Shown: positions 28,501 to 36,021, counted from the first letter of the stretch. The stretch: 64,000 bases of DNA from Selenomonas sp. TAMA-11512 (GCF_037076525.1 NZ_AP029018.1:1963501-2027500), one strand, 5' to 3'. Translations and numbers: made by a program. Notes: generated by a model from the letters alone, not told the origin.

Positions 28501-29089
28501 GTTCGCTGACGGCGTGACCGTCAATATACCGCAGGATCCGGCGCAGACGAGCTGGCAGAACCGCGTCGTCATCACAGGCGGCAACTCCGCAGAGGCACAC
28601 GATTACGTCGAAGGCGCGGACAACTCCTTCGGCTTCGACCTTGGCAGGACACGCGGTCATTACGGCATTCACGATGAAATCCCCGGCGGCACGTCCGAAG
28701 CCATTCCCGTTCTCTTCACGGACGGCGGCTCGCGTGACCTTGACGGCATTTACTCCATCAACTACGGCCCCGGTAAGCTTGCCATCAAGCCGGCCTCGAA
28801 GAAAGTCGAGATCCCCGATCCCAAGGAGATCCGCAACTCCGCCGAGCAGACACTGAACTTCCTCTACCGGACGCAGAGCGGCGACTACAAAATCACCTTC
28901 GGCAACGGTATCGTGACGATCTATCCGCAAAACGATGCGGCACTTGCCATCGTCACGGACAAGAACAAGAGCGCCAAGCGCGCCGTCCTTGCCTCCGGTC
29001 TTTTGACTGCGATTGAAGAGCTCGGCGTAACCCCGGTGGAAATTCGGGCTGTCTACATCTTCAAGACGCTCGATGAAGACGAAGAGTAA
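19574..29089 (+). CDS. TpsA: giant filamentous hemagglutinin-like adhesin
   Basis: 3171 residues, the partner of TpsB. A long signal peptide of about 54 residues ends in AVYA. The TPS domain follows (residues ~55-330) with HQTSQNAVINWNSFSI, the NPNL/NPNG-like VNPAGVFFAPGAQVDAG and the MNIT segment. From there to ~2480 runs a beta-helix of many degenerate repeats rich in Gly, Thr, Asn and Lys. Residues ~2510-2910 hold about four MBG-type repeats (GTLTITPRDLYITAGDK then RAYGADN). A Gly/Ser linker and an acidic C-terminus close the protein. Good ribosome site AAAGGAG. Probably surface-exposed, for adhesion or biofilm. Uninterrupted frame over 9.5 kb. Confidence 0.95.
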   Translation: MRFTKKYKRAKSEHGSTDPFLLRLRENVRRALVTGAGAMAAGAVLVSTSGAVYALPQGGEVAAGSAQIAASQAEMSIHQTSQNAVINWNSFSIAAGERVDILQPNAQAALLNRVLGSSPSEIFGVLQANGRVFLVNPAGVFFAPGAQVDAGALVASTMNITNADFMAGRYAFISTPQDGSVINRGELRAKEAGAIALLGKDVVNEGVIVAKKGTVTLAAGGEVSLDFSGDGRVEVVPSKAAVEQAVTNRGLVEADGGLVFMSAATGDALTSSAVNQEGIVRAGSLGGAKGVIRMTANDVRLAAGSVTDASGASGGTVEIGGGWQGSGDLSHAQNVTIDRGAAVRADAVQTGGAGGTVAVWSDGMTKFSGEITARGNGTGTGGAVETSGAKVQITGRVDASSSAGKSGEWLIDPGDVIIKNLTGTETASDTLIDVQSVKNTLNGGTSTTVQTTAGNNDYSLTVQDAIQKTAGGDATLTLKATGSIAVNADITSTAGKLNVDIISDANHLSGGNISVANGVQLKTLGGDLKMRGELTKNGVGFANSPNAGTSGIDLGSAMIDTRVSNTPGSVGGNVYMAGSTTTADAGVKLAGTQIDTGTGKVTLIGNSSGGGKGISVDSASRINTRSVELRTDSIDLAGTIAGGGDAAGSAKVWTLSDDTTVNFGTGSGGLDLAGDTFTSTGKIRNFYKNTVGDAAQKANVIANGVTADQDLAIHTGAGKLTVSGAVNVAAGHALTLGSKNMMEGAGVLTSDALVLDAADATVNLSGTHALGKLDGAAKGLTLKNGTNLKIGEDTGLVTTSDGTDLDVAGNLTVGARGITNGAGAMKLKASGTLTLDANAEVKSTGASATTLEAAAVTFDTDSKVSTAGGTISVKTDALTIPTGAQGTLSSANGKVTVETRSAGKTIAVGSSSAADLTLTNLDFISSGTGEIHLGNVNTGAVEIGDADVKSPLTVESGAAVKFTGTLTNTNGKNTTFKASAVDFGTGANLAAGAGTMTMVTDAITNWNNVTFADTNGAGTFAVKPKTAGNFTVGGTSGLVTDAGFAKLKAGNFHNVVIGTKDNAGTATIAGIASGNLPTYTSILTNGALSITGAIQGAAGDTLALYGDGLTQSAPIEVGNLLLLGKGSMDLSTQANEIKNIAADMTEGSLKLKNHTHMKVAVVEDRTVNPAKNVDGLKTKSTDIKMAAGQKLTVEGALKSTDDTKIEADALDLGNNKVNVGKKLTLEKADKTQTINVGTGANDWNINNANYGEIKIGDSAQTGDIIIKGATFKNPSDIETQGNVKLTGASKAGADGKSDMKIKANTAELPTASDTLAVKNLTLDLSGGLDLGLGKILGQKDGKVNVSGVPSGKDIYIKDDALGVPTNGYRISYRTINDALDGFGGFDVAGDQHLYFYGGTVNKSINAAGKLGVEVRDNVTITGEGTKLTVGSDPSAGTPDTEITGGFTVKQGKSVTVKGKGAGISVNTAQAIDLENNAAFKVEGDEANVRLQSRGDKVIFGSDAALTISGGKSDVKVTGTALDLGARAKIDLGNDSAGYLALDVDTLNETAGEDNTTNITGKGRLDLAPRTTGRAMTVDNNTAGAGLHITGDQLNGKLFGSDFGALSLGNEATGDVTIDGITANNSVTIRSKDTNKITIGTGGLTVGTDRRVTLKTGSVENSGGAGVMNIGAGSALNLYTNSITNLVANGSSPSVTGTGTLGIGTYNGTKSIGLGDGAAGDLQLTNNKFTSVFGSGFSHYAIGNGDQSIINVAGSSLGKDVTLQANNINFAGDMTLAPGKTLVVNAKTAANQTTGKIKASNLAALGGNIALEKDNEIDTLAADALSVRVKSDALTIGQITTPEGAPVASRTIKGVKSGEAGGTAGDIVLSADSMTFSEAVAGKGNLTLQQANAATNLNVGTTGTGLNLPANLFGGNKIKDGFKHVYLGSEDATGATKVGGNLNFVDPTTIRSGKTAGSMTVDGSAKIATNGNDFALESKDLTTATGSEVDTGTGNLTLKTDKIDLNGKMKGKKALNILPISNNRDIRLGANDSNSLSLLDRYFNGNNRTFWEYEIINIGDRGGGGRLYQSGYIDMPFTVNIQQAVTNTSGGVDISGTINTNGRDYSVASNTVNLNNATISADGVNGNHGNVAIQADTLNHTGSKITGHGDVSFDTYTPGKTINFGTPGSGGSASDLTLASDIFSGTGLLQKNPDGRGFRKIRIGGDNAGNVSVGNVDLPEGLADAVSIKTGGSVTSTGVLKSVPTLEIEANTVNLTGPNEIRNLGNITSAAGVSVETKGGTTVTGKITGTNAPINITNKDGGNVTIAPGGQIVGTGTSDVVIEAQGGAFKNKGGANAIKTDPGQRYIVHTEDSIDNELNGLVFEFRRYGTDYTQRGSITIPAGKNALFYKYQPELKLYSTRAYGDENSAFFNDGSGFHIVDDGNAKRRQLDAAEIQVIYDKRAESDSHSFGAGVSKTTNVNADITSATGEITQANTDTAIRSGAPTYGTNASNTNEKITFAEKYNSLNYKVTVDYRIVPRKVTVTGKTETVDYSGNPHNYTGLNGVTFTNFANGQTATTAGISGSVSYTPIADATKTSGFAQNAIHAGQYDVGIAGSNLTANNYVFDYKPGKLTIKPRDIHFTAPSGTRIYGAANNSVAIPSPTYTGTLGAGDSFANYTVSAVDGGGHAVTERTGVGSYTMRVEGAALAPGSRGYASDYNITSADGTLTITPRDLYITAGDKQRAYGADNGTASYVNGTRLVNVRPTDAVSGLVNGDAVSSITETIDPTATTTTNASTGGLWTHASAAQFGSGTDTNYTIHYIDGHFTIVPRDVLITAGSASRDYGAPNPVVTAYTVERGDHTSWRGLLAGDDISGVQLYYAPNINASTPGGVYGSAIHVDPTSVVYTGGTNLSNYRFRYAPGTLTIRGSALRQPLPQGGTTALTASTVASQIMSSMTGGQAGGTGGSSAGVSNVGSGSNTGIAAGTSSSAQPYNAVFADGVTVNIPQDPAQTSWQNRVVITGGNSAEAHDYVEGADNSFGFDLGRTRGHYGIHDEIPGGTSEAIPVLFTDGGSRDLDGIYSINYGPGKLAIKPASKKVEIPDPKEIRNSAEQTLNFLYRTQSGDYKITFGNGIVTIYPQNDAALAIVTDKNKSAKRAVLASGLLTAIEELGVTPVEIRAVYIFKTLDEDEE

Positions 29090-29116
29090 TCTTTTCCGCA
29101 TCTGAAAAATACAACA

Positions 29117-29164
29117 TAAAAGAGACGCCTGTTTCGAGCTTGTCGAAACAGGCGTCTCTTTTAT
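29117..29164. terminator. Bidirectional terminator between tpsA and ctpA
   Basis: AAAAGAGACGCCTGTTTC and GAAACAGGCGTCTCTTTT form a perfect 18-bp stem with a short loop, with T runs on both strands. It serves the convergent tpsA and ctpA genes. Confidence 0.92.
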
Positions 29165-29167
29165 TAT

Positions 29168-30319
29168 TTACTGTTCCAGCTTTTCCCGCATGATGTCGAT
29201 TGCCTTGATGAGCTGAACATCCTGCGCATCTTCCGGACGGCGCTCCACGGCGACATCCGGCTCAATGCCCGTGCCGTCGATGCTGCGTCCTTTCGGCGTG
29301 TAGTATTTCGCGATGGTGAGCTTGAGCGCATCCTCCTCGTAGAGCGGCATGACAACCTGCACGGAGCCCTTGCCGTAGGAGGTCGTGCCGACGATGGTCG
29401 CCGCCTCCCGATCCTGCAGGGCGCCGGCGAGGATTTCACTTGCCGAAGCGCTATTGCCGTCCATGAGGACGACAATCGGATACTTCGATTCCTTCAGCTC
29501 CGAGCGAAATTCTTCTCTCGTTCCGTCTTTGGAGACAACGGAGACAATCGGTCCCGCCGGCACGAGCAGATTGGCTATGTCGACACAGCTCGTAATAAGC
29601 CCGCCGGGATTCTCCCGAAGATCGATGATGAGCCCCCTCACGCCCTCACTCTCAAGCTTTTCGTATGCCTCTTTGAACTCTTCCGCTGTATGCTCGGAAA
29701 AGGAAGCGATGCGGATGTAGCCGATGCCCTGCTCCCCCTGCAGCATCTCGCCGCGCACGGTGTGTACCTGAATGATATCCCGCGTGATCGTCACGTCAAA
29801 GTCCGCCTCGCCCTCGCGGTGAATCGTCAGCACCACATCGGTACCGGCCTCACCGCGGATGCGCATGGCGACTTCCTCAGACTGTATCTCCGAGACACTC
29901 GTGCCGTCGACGGCGCGTATCTCATCGCCGATTCGAATGCCTGCCGCCTCACCGGGCGTGCCTTCCAGAACGGACATGACAGTGACCTTGTTGTCCTTAA
30001 AGCCCATGACGACACCGATGCCGCCGAAGCTCCCCTCGGTATGCTCCTTCAAGAGGGCATACATATCCGGATCCAGATAGACCGAATGCGGATCGTCGAG
30101 CGTCTTGACCATGCCCTCGATGGCGCCGTCAATGAGCTTCGTAAAATCGACATCCCGCACATATTGCGTCTCAATGAAGCGCAGTGCGCCGATAAAACGC
30201 AGCATATCCTTTGCATTTGGTCCCGCCATGCCGAGGAGCGCGTAGAACACCCCCGCCGTCAAAAACGAGGAGCAGACGGCCGTTACGGCAATGATGAGCA
30301 CCAGTTTTTTCTTGCTCAA
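29168..30319 (-). CDS. S41-family C-terminal processing peptidase (CtpA-like)
   Basis: 383 residues. An N-terminal membrane anchor (residues 5-30), a PDZ domain (GIGVVMGFKDNKVTVMSVLEG and GIRIGDEIRAVDG), then the S41 protease core with the Ser of GNSASASEI and the Lys of TTSYGKGSVQ forming the Ser-Lys dyad. It cleaves envelope proteins near their C-termini. It lies downstream of an M23 peptidase and ftsEX, the common Firmicutes order, which points to a role in cell-wall remodelling at division. Confidence 0.95.
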   Translation of the reverse strand: MSKKKLVLIIAVTAVCSSFLTAGVFYALLGMAGPNAKDMLRFIGALRFIETQYVRDVDFTKLIDGAIEGMVKTLDDPHSVYLDPDMYALLKEHTEGSFGGIGVVMGFKDNKVTVMSVLEGTPGEAAGIRIGDEIRAVDGTSVSEIQSEEVAMRIRGEAGTDVVLTIHREGEADFDVTITRDIIQVHTVRGEMLQGEQGIGYIRIASFSEHTAEEFKEAYEKLESEGVRGLIIDLRENPGGLITSCVDIANLLVPAGPIVSVVSKDGTREEFRSELKESKYPIVVLMDGNSASASEILAGALQDREAATIVGTTSYGKGSVQVVMPLYEEDALKLTIAKYYTPKGRSIDGTGIEPDVAVERRPEDAQDVQLIKAIDIMREKLEQ

Positions 30320-30394
30320 GAGCTAAACCTTTCTTTTTCGCCCCTCCGCCGGCGACACTGCCTGCTACGCAGAGCAGGGCGTCCGCTGTCGAGG

Positions 30395-31519
30395 TTACAG
30401 ATACGCGAGAGGATTTGTGGGCTCATCTCCCACTCTCACCTCGAAATGGCAATGCGGGCCTGTAGAGTTGCCCGTCGATCCGACTTCAGCGATCAGCGTA
30501 CCCTGACCGACCTGTTGTCCTTCGCTGACAAGAACTCGCTGACTGTGTCCGTAAAGTGTAGAGATCCCGCCGCCATGATCGATGATGACCGTATAGCCGT
30601 ACCCTGAGATCCAGCCCGCATACGTCACGACGCCGGCTGCTGCCGCATAGATGGGATCTCCATAGTCGCCTCCTATGTCAACGCCCGAATGAAAGCGGCT
30701 TGCTCCCGTGATCGGATGAATACGCCATCCGTAGTCCGACGTAATCGGCCCCGCAACCGGCCAGATCATGCTTCCGTTGCCCGAGCTGTAGTTCCCTGCG
30801 GGAGCATAGCTGCTGCGGCGAATGATCTCGGCGACCTGTTTGGATGCGGCCATGTTCTCATTGTAGATGCGTTCCTGTGTGGCACTGTCATTTTCCATCT
30901 GATCAATGAGCGCCTTCACCTCCGCCTGCTTCTCGTCCGCCTCTTTCTTCTTGACGGCCGCCTCCTCTACGAGACGGGACTGAATCTCCTGATCCTTTTT
31001 CAGCATGGCCTGCATGGACTCGATTTCCTGCTTCTCCGCGAACACGGCCTGCACGAGATCGTAATCCTGCATGATGACCTTTTTCAAGAGATCCATGCGT
31101 GTGAAAAAGTCCTGAAAGTTCTTTGCTCCGAAAAGCACATCGAGATAGCTGATCTGTCCGTTGATATAGATATCGCGGACACGCTTTTTGAGATGTGCCT
31201 TCTTTACTTTGAAATCCGCCTCGACTTTTTCCATCTTCTCCTGATTTTCTTCGAGGCGAGCCTCCGTCTCATCGAGCTCATCCCTCACCTCGCGATAGGC
31301 AGCGCGCGCGGCATCCGCCGCCTCGTCAAGGATACGTTTTTTATCCGACAGATTCTCGATCTCGGCGTCAATCTCCGCTTTCTTGCTCTGTGCTTCCTCA
31401 GCCGCCTGCTCATAGGCCTTCTGCTCCTCTTCCAGGTTATGCGCGAGAACGACAGTCGACTGCAGGCTCACCATAAGGCAGGAAAGCGCTATTGCCAGAC
31501 TTTTTTTCCACTGCAACAT
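30395..31519 (-). CDS. Coiled-coil M23 peptidase (EnvC-like)
   Basis: 374 residues. Signal peptide to about 26, a long coiled coil (~27-250, rich in EEE/KKA heptads), then an M23 LytM domain with FHSGVDIGGDYGDPIYAAAAG and the zinc motif PHCHFEVRVGD. All metal ligands (HxxxD and HxH) are present, so it may be an active endopeptidase and not a mere activator. Directly downstream of ftsX by 15 bp, consistent with control by the FtsEX complex at the septum. Confidence 0.93.
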   Translation of the reverse strand: MLQWKKSLAIALSCLMVSLQSTVVLAHNLEEEQKAYEQAAEEAQSKKAEIDAEIENLSDKKRILDEAADAARAAYREVRDELDETEARLEENQEKMEKVEADFKVKKAHLKKRVRDIYINGQISYLDVLFGAKNFQDFFTRMDLLKKVIMQDYDLVQAVFAEKQEIESMQAMLKKDQEIQSRLVEEAAVKKKEADEKQAEVKALIDQMENDSATQERIYNENMAASKQVAEIIRRSSYAPAGNYSSGNGSMIWPVAGPITSDYGWRIHPITGASRFHSGVDIGGDYGDPIYAAAAGVVTYAGWISGYGYTVIIDHGGGISTLYGHSQRVLVSEGQQVGQGTLIAEVGSTGNSTGPHCHFEVRVGDEPTNPLAYL

Positions 31520-31534
31520 ACTTGCCCTCCAGCC

Positions 31535-32422
31535 TCAGACCTCTAAGAATCGTTTCAAGGAAATCGTACTCCCGAGGGCGCCGATGAACATACCGCTCAA
31601 AATCAAGACAATCGTCATAAAGTTCACGAAGGGATACTCGGGAATGAGCGGCAGAAAGGCAAGTGTGCTGTATACCTTTGCCGTCACGATACCGTAGATG
31701 CTGCGCAGCGCAAGCGATGCAAAAACGCCGCCGATACCGCCCAGCACAATCCCTTCCAAGAAGAACGGCCAACGTATAAACCAATCCGTTGCGCCGACGT
31801 ACTTCATGATGGCGATTTCCTTGCGGCGCGCGAAGACCGTCAGACGAATCGTATTCGATATGATGAAGAGCGTCGCTCCTGCCAGGAGAATCATCAGTAC
31901 GAGTCCGAAAATGCGAATGAGACGCGTAATATCAAAGAGGTGCTGTACGACATCCTGCCCGTACTTTGCCGATTCGACACCGTCCATCTTTTCAATGGCC
32001 TCTGCCGCTGTCTGCACCATATCGGGCCGAAGCACCGTAACTTCAAAGGCATTCGGGAGAGGATTATCCTCATCGAGCGCGTCGAGAAGATAGCGCTGGT
32101 CGCCAAGTCGATCCCGCAGTCTCTCAATCGCTTCCTCACGAGGGATAAAACGAACCGTATCGATTCCCTGCATCTTCTTGATATCGCTCTCCAAGTCGTC
32201 AATCGCGCTGCCCTTCAGCTCATCCTGCAGGTAAACACTGATCTGTACCTCGGACTCGAGGAGCGACGCCATGCGATTCATATTCATGACGATGATGAGA
32301 AACATCCCGAAGATAAAGAGCGAGACTGCCACCGTGCTGATGGAAGCAAAACTCATCCAGTTGTTGCGGCGTATAGAAATGAATACCTCACGCAGAAAGT
32401 ATTCGCCTGTCCTAAGCTTCAT
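31535..32422 (-). CDS. ftsX: Cell division protein FtsX
   Basis: 295 residues with four transmembrane helices and a large extracellular loop after the first (residues ~45-165), the permease-like partner of FtsE. The ATG at 32422 overlaps the ftsE end by 11 bp. The start [20 protein letters not shown] is typical. It passes the ATPase state across the membrane to wall hydrolases, here most likely the M23 protein encoded next. Confidence 0.95.
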   Translation of the reverse strand: MKLRTGEYFLREVFISIRRNNWMSFASISTVAVSLFIFGMFLIIVMNMNRMASLLESEVQISVYLQDELKGSAIDDLESDIKKMQGIDTVRFIPREEAIERLRDRLGDQRYLLDALDEDNPLPNAFEVTVLRPDMVQTAAEAIEKMDGVESAKYGQDVVQHLFDITRLIRIFGLVLMILLAGATLFIISNTIRLTVFARRKEIAIMKYVGATDWFIRWPFFLEGIVLGGIGGVFASLALRSIYGIVTAKVYSTLAFLPLIPEYPFVNFMTIVLILSGMFIGALGSTISLKRFLEV

Positions 32423-33098
32423 AGGCGTATCCTCCTCGCTCGACATCGGAGACGACCTTTCCGCTCTCGACGGCAATAACGCGTTTTTTCATCGTATCGA
32501 CGATGGTTTTATCGTGCGTCGCCATAATGATCGTCGCTCCTGCCTCGTTGATGCGGCGGAAAATATCCATGATTTCCCACGACGTTTCGGGATCCAGATT
32601 ACCCGTCGGTTCGTCCGCTATGACGAGCGCCGGGTCGTTGACGATAGCACGGGCAATCGCGACGCGCTGCTGCTCGCCGCCCGACAGCTGCGAGGGAAAT
32701 CGCTTGTACTTTTCACGTAGGCCGACGATATCCAAGACGGAGTTGACGCTCCGCGTCATCAAACGGCGCGGCGCCTCGATGACCTGCATCGCAAAGGCGA
32801 CATTCTCGTAGACGGTCTTATCCGGCAGCAGGCGGTAATCCTGAAAGATCACACCCAGCTCACGGCGAAAATAAGGTACATCGGAAGGCTTCATCGACAT
32901 CATGTCTCGCCCGTTGACTCGGAGCTCTCCCGAGGTCGGCAAAATCTCTCGCAGAAGCATGCGGATAAACGTCGATTTACCCGCACCGGACGTGCCGACA
33001 AGAAATACAAAATCTCCCTTTTTTATATGAACATTCGCATGATCTAGGGCAACAGTACCGTTATCATAGACTTTCGTTACATCTTTTAAGTAAATCAT
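32412..33098 (-). CDS. ftsE: Cell division ATP-binding protein FtsE
   Basis: 228-residue ABC ATPase: Walker [10 protein letters not shown], signature [15 protein letters not shown], Walker [15 protein letters not shown]-loop MATHD. Forms FtsEX at the division site. First gene of the ftsE-ftsX-M23-ctpA series. A TATAAT with TG extension at 33155-33160 (minus) is a likely promoter. Confidence 0.96.
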   Translation of the reverse strand: MIYLKDVTKVYDNGTVALDHANVHIKKGDFVFLVGTSGAGKSTFIRMLLREILPTSGELRVNGRDMMSMKPSDVPYFRRELGVIFQDYRLLPDKTVYENVAFAMQVIEAPRRLMTRSVNSVLDIVGLREKYKRFPSQLSGGEQQRVAIARAIVNDPALVIADEPTGNLDPETSWEIMDIFRRINEAGATIIMATHDKTIVDTMKKRVIAVESGKVVSDVERGGYAYEA

Positions 33099-33154
33099 GT
33101 AAATCCCATTCCTCCAAACGACGAAATAATACTCCGTCGAAATACACCCACTGT

Positions 33155-33165
33155 ATTATAGCATA
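33155..33165 (-). promoter_or_regulatory. Extended -10 promoter upstream of ftsE
   Basis: Minus-strand TATGCTATAAT, with the TG extension and 57 bp before the ftsE start codon. No convincing -35 box. Confidence 0.5.
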
Positions 33166-33192
33166 AGAATGGCGGTGATTCTAATTTTTATT

Positions 33193-34116
33193 TCATTTTA
33201 GACCTTTTCTCTTATCTCGGCCAGACCTTTTGATGGTGGATACCTGTGTCAGAATCATTCCGGTGAGCATCAGACCGCAGCCGCTCAGTTCGCGCGCCGT
33301 CATCACTTCATCCAGGAGAAGTGCGCCGGACGCGGCGCCGAAAACAGCCTCCAAGCTCATAATGACCGCTGCCGCCGCCGGAGGAGCCGTCTTCTGTCCG
33401 AGAATCTGCAGCGTAAAGCCGAGTCCCGAGCTCATGACCCCCGCATAGAGGATCGGAATGATGCCCCCGGCAACAGCGGCAAACGTGACCGTCTCAAAGA
33501 GAAGCGCGAGCACCGTGCTGCCGATCATGCAGACAGCGAGCTGCGAAAGCGAAATCTCCACCGCATCCGCCGTCGGTGCAAAGTGTGCGATGAACAGGAT
33601 ATGCAGCGTCCAAAAAAGAGCACTTGCAAACAGCAGGACATCTCCGTAGACGAGCTCAAAGTCTCCGACGGGAATAGAGAGCAGATACAGCCCCGACAGC
33701 GCCACGAGCGCGCCGACATACGATGCCGCCGCACCCGGTCTGCCGAAGAGCCTTGCCGCAAGCGGCACAAAGATGATATAGAGACACGTAATAAAGGCGG
33801 CTTTGCCTACCGTCGTATACTGCAGGCCGACCTGCTGCAGGGTCGTCGCTATGAGCATAATGCACCCTGCCCCCAGACCGTAGCGAAACCCGCTCTTTCC
33901 GTCCGTCGTCTCCGCATCGGCATCACCTGCAGCCGCATCTCTTTTTGCACGCCGCATGACAAGGAAGATCAGGAAAACAACGATCGTGCCGACGAGATAA
34001 CGAGCCGCATTGTAGAGATATGGCCCCATGCCGTCCATGGCTACCGACTGCGCGACAAACGTCGTCCCCCAGAAAAATGCCGCCAAGAGCAAAAACAGAT
34101 TACCGCGTAATGCCAA
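33193..34116 (-). CDS. DMT-superfamily (EamA) transporter
   Basis: 307 residues with ten predicted transmembrane helices in two EamA halves. It begins LFLLLAAFFWGTTFVAQSVA and has FITCLYIIFVPLAARLFGR in the first half and LEAVFGAASGALLLDE in the second. Members export metabolites or take up nutrients; the substrate cannot be told. A basic tail (KRSGRDKRKGLK) is cytosolic. It is followed by ftsE on the same strand after a 94-bp gap. Confidence 0.9.
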   Translation of the reverse strand: MALRGNLFLLLAAFFWGTTFVAQSVAMDGMGPYLYNAARYLVGTIVVFLIFLVMRRAKRDAAAGDADAETTDGKSGFRYGLGAGCIMLIATTLQQVGLQYTTVGKAAFITCLYIIFVPLAARLFGRPGAAASYVGALVALSGLYLLSIPVGDFELVYGDVLLFASALFWTLHILFIAHFAPTADAVEISLSQLAVCMIGSTVLALLFETVTFAAVAGGIIPILYAGVMSSGLGFTLQILGQKTAPPAAAAVIMSLEAVFGAASGALLLDEVMTARELSGCGLMLTGMILTQVSTIKRSGRDKRKGLK

Positions 34117-34141
34117 GACATCCTCCTTTACACATTATGTG

Positions 34142-34171
34142 AAAAGAGCTCCCGACAAGGAAGCTCTTTTT
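34142..34171 (-). terminator. Terminator of the DUF2156 gene
   Basis: On the minus strand AAAAGAGCTTCC pairs with GGGAGCTCTTTT around a short loop and runs into T. It begins right at the stop codon of the DUF2156 gene. Confidence 0.8.
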
Positions 34172-35077
34172 CTACTTCTTCAAAACGGCGTTGTACTTCT
34201 CGATCAGCTTGACCGGCTTATAGGATTCCTTTGCCTTGCGAAGACCTTCAATGCCCATATCTTCCTCGCGGTTGATGTAGGTCATATCGCTCCAGGCATG
34301 CTCGACAAAGCCTTGGTTGATGGCGGGATAGGCGCCGCGCACATCGGGATCCGCCTTCTCCACATGAATGACCGCCGTATCGCTGTTGAGCTGCTCCCCG
34401 AACGTAAAGGCAACGACGCGATTGTCCAGGAGAATCGCTCCGCCCTTGAGCTTGAAGTCCGAAAAATTGTTCAGCACCTCAAGGATTGCCTGCCGCTCCA
34501 ACGGAATGAACGGATCGTCCGGATGCTCCGAGGCGCGATGCTTGTTCCACGCATTGAGGTTGAGCTTTATGCGCATGACGATGTCCTCACAGATCGGGCG
34601 ATACTCAGCCTCCGGATATGCCTTGCGAAAGCTGTTGAGATGATTTTTTTTCGAGTGGTACTTGCGCCCCGAAAGCGTGATCAGCGACGCCGCCTCGTAA
34701 ACGTAGTCAAAGCTGTCACGATCCGCCATAACTTCAAATTCCGCATCGGGATAAGCGTCGAGAGCCTCCGCCATGCGCTTCTCAATCCCCTGCATGCGAA
34801 AGACTTTGCCATGCTCTTCAAAATAGGAAAGCCATGCGGCAATCGCTTCATTCCATCGCTCTTTTGGACAGAAGGGCTGCATGGCAAAATCCTTTCCGCC
34901 CCAAGTGCCCTTCATGTAGAGAATACCGCTCTCGACAGCCCATTCAATATGATACGGCTCCCGCCACATGAAGAAATTCGTAAAGTTAAAATGCGAGTTT
35001 TCGTAGTAATCCGCACGAAAAAAGGCATCCAAAATCGGCTTATCCTCTTTTTCCAACGGTTTAAAATGTAATGCCAT
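34172..35077 (-). CDS. DUF2156 / phosphatidylglycerol lysyltransferase C-terminal domain protein
   Basis: 301 residues, soluble, no membrane helices. It matches the GNAT-like C-terminal domain of MprF lysyltransferases (DUF2156): NFTNFFMWREPYHIEW, SGRKYHSKKNHLNSFRK and FGEQLNSDTAVIHVEKADPDVRGAYPAINQGF. MprF moves an aminoacyl group from tRNA to lipid. Stand-alone copies such as this are common in Firmicutes and their substrate is unknown. Monocistronic with its own terminator; a short dispersed element lies 31 bp upstream. Confidence 0.88.
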   Translation of the reverse strand: MALHFKPLEKEDKPILDAFFRADYYENSHFNFTNFFMWREPYHIEWAVESGILYMKGTWGGKDFAMQPFCPKERWNEAIAAWLSYFEEHGKVFRMQGIEKRMAEALDAYPDAEFEVMADRDSFDYVYEAASLITLSGRKYHSKKNHLNSFRKAYPEAEYRPICEDIVMRIKLNLNAWNKHRASEHPDDPFIPLERQAILEVLNNFSDFKLKGGAILLDNRVVAFTFGEQLNSDTAVIHVEKADPDVRGAYPAINQGFVEHAWSDMTYINREEDMGIEGLRKAKESYKPVKLIEKYNAVLKK

Positions 35078-35107
35078 GAATTACCTCTTTTTGTATCTGA
35101 TTCATCG

Positions 35108-35154
35108 GGGAAGCACATCTTGCCGGAACGATTGGAATTTATCAGTGCTTCCCT
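35108..35154. repeat. Dispersed palindromic element, short copy at the folK end
   Basis: 47 bp. The right end TTTATCAGTGCTTCCCT, read on the minus strand, gives the last codons and the TGA stop of folK. The left end GGGAAGCACATCTTG keeps only part of the end motif. The centre is reduced. Confidence 0.75.
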
Positions 35155-35666
35155 AACTCCATTATAGCAATCCTGTCAACCCGCACTACGTGAGCGACAT
35201 CCGGCAGGCGCGCCGCATGGTTTTCTATCGTCTCTGCTCCAAGCACGAGCGTTGGCGCGATCTCCGCCAAGGGCACAAGGACGAACGCGCGATCCAAAAG
35301 ATACGGATGCGGCAGCTGCAGCTCTTCCGTCTTGACCGTCTCCCCTCCCTCCATGCAAAGGAGATCTATATCCATCGTGCGAGGGCCCCAATGGATATCG
35401 CGCACCCTGCCGAGCGCCGTCTCGATCCTCTGCATGCGATGCAGCACCTCCACAGGCGCAAACTCCGTTTCAATACAGGCGACCATGTTGTAAAATGCAG
35501 GCTGCTCCTCGATCCCCCAAGGCGGCGTTTCATAGACGGATGAATACGCTGTGAGCTCCACTTCCTCCATGGACTGTACTGCCCGCAGCGCCGCCACCAG
35601 GAGAGCTCGCCGATCTCCGAGATTTCCGCCGAGTCCCAGATATATCCTACGCCTCACCGGGCTCAC
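35142..35666 (-). CDS. folK: 2-amino-4-hydroxy-6-hydroxymethyldihydropteridine pyrophosphokinase
   Basis: 174 residues. Transfers pyrophosphate from ATP to the pterin before dihydropteroate formation. Signature residues: YLGLGGNLGDRRALL at the start and RDIHWGPRTMDIDLLCM in the middle. It overlaps folB by 20 bp and is the last gene of the fol cluster. Its C-terminal codons (LGKH and stop) are made from the end of a dispersed element, so the native C-terminus may have been altered. Confidence 0.96.
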   Translation of the reverse strand: MSPVRRRIYLGLGGNLGDRRALLVAALRAVQSMEEVELTAYSSVYETPPWGIEEQPAFYNMVACIETEFAPVEVLHRMQRIETALGRVRDIHWGPRTMDIDLLCMEGGETVKTEELQLPHPYLLDRAFVLVPLAEIAPTLVLGAETIENHAARLPDVAHVVRVDRIAIMELGKH

Positions 35667-36021
35667 TTCGTCTTTCTATCGTCACCGCCACATCATCAAA
35701 AGGCCCGCCCATCGGTGCCGCCGGCTTATGCACAGTCACACGCACACCTTCCAGCGGATACGTCCGCAGAAGGTCATCCGCGATCGCCTCCGCCAGCGCC
35801 TCGATGAGCGCAAATCGCTCCTCCTCAACCATGCGCCGTATGCGCGCATATACGTCCGCGTAGCTTACCGTAGACGAAAGGTCATCCGTTCTGCCCGCTC
35901 GCCGTAAATCGAGCATCATCACGAGATCGACGACAAAAGGCTGCCTGTTTTCCTTCTCTTCCGAAAGCACGCCATGACATCCCAAAAAGCGTGCTCCTGT
36001 CAACTGTATTGTATCGCTCAA
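35647..36021 (-). CDS. folB: Dihydroneopterin aldolase
   Basis: 124 residues from a TTG at 36021, chosen because GGGAGG sits 5 bp upstream inside the end of folP and because SDTIQLTGARFLGCHGVL matches family starts. The longer open frame reading from 36066 has no ribosome site. The conserved CHGVLSEEKENRQPF and the catalytic-region lysine of VTVHKPAAP are present. Cleaves dihydroneopterin to the hydroxymethyl pterin used by FolK. Overlaps folP by 4 bp and folK by 20 bp, so translation is coupled. Confidence 0.93.
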   Translation of the reverse strand: MSDTIQLTGARFLGCHGVLSEEKENRQPFVVDLVMMLDLRRAGRTDDLSSTVSYADVYARIRRMVEEERFALIEALAEAIADDLLRTYPLEGVRVTVHKPAAPMGGPFDDVAVTIERRSEPGEA

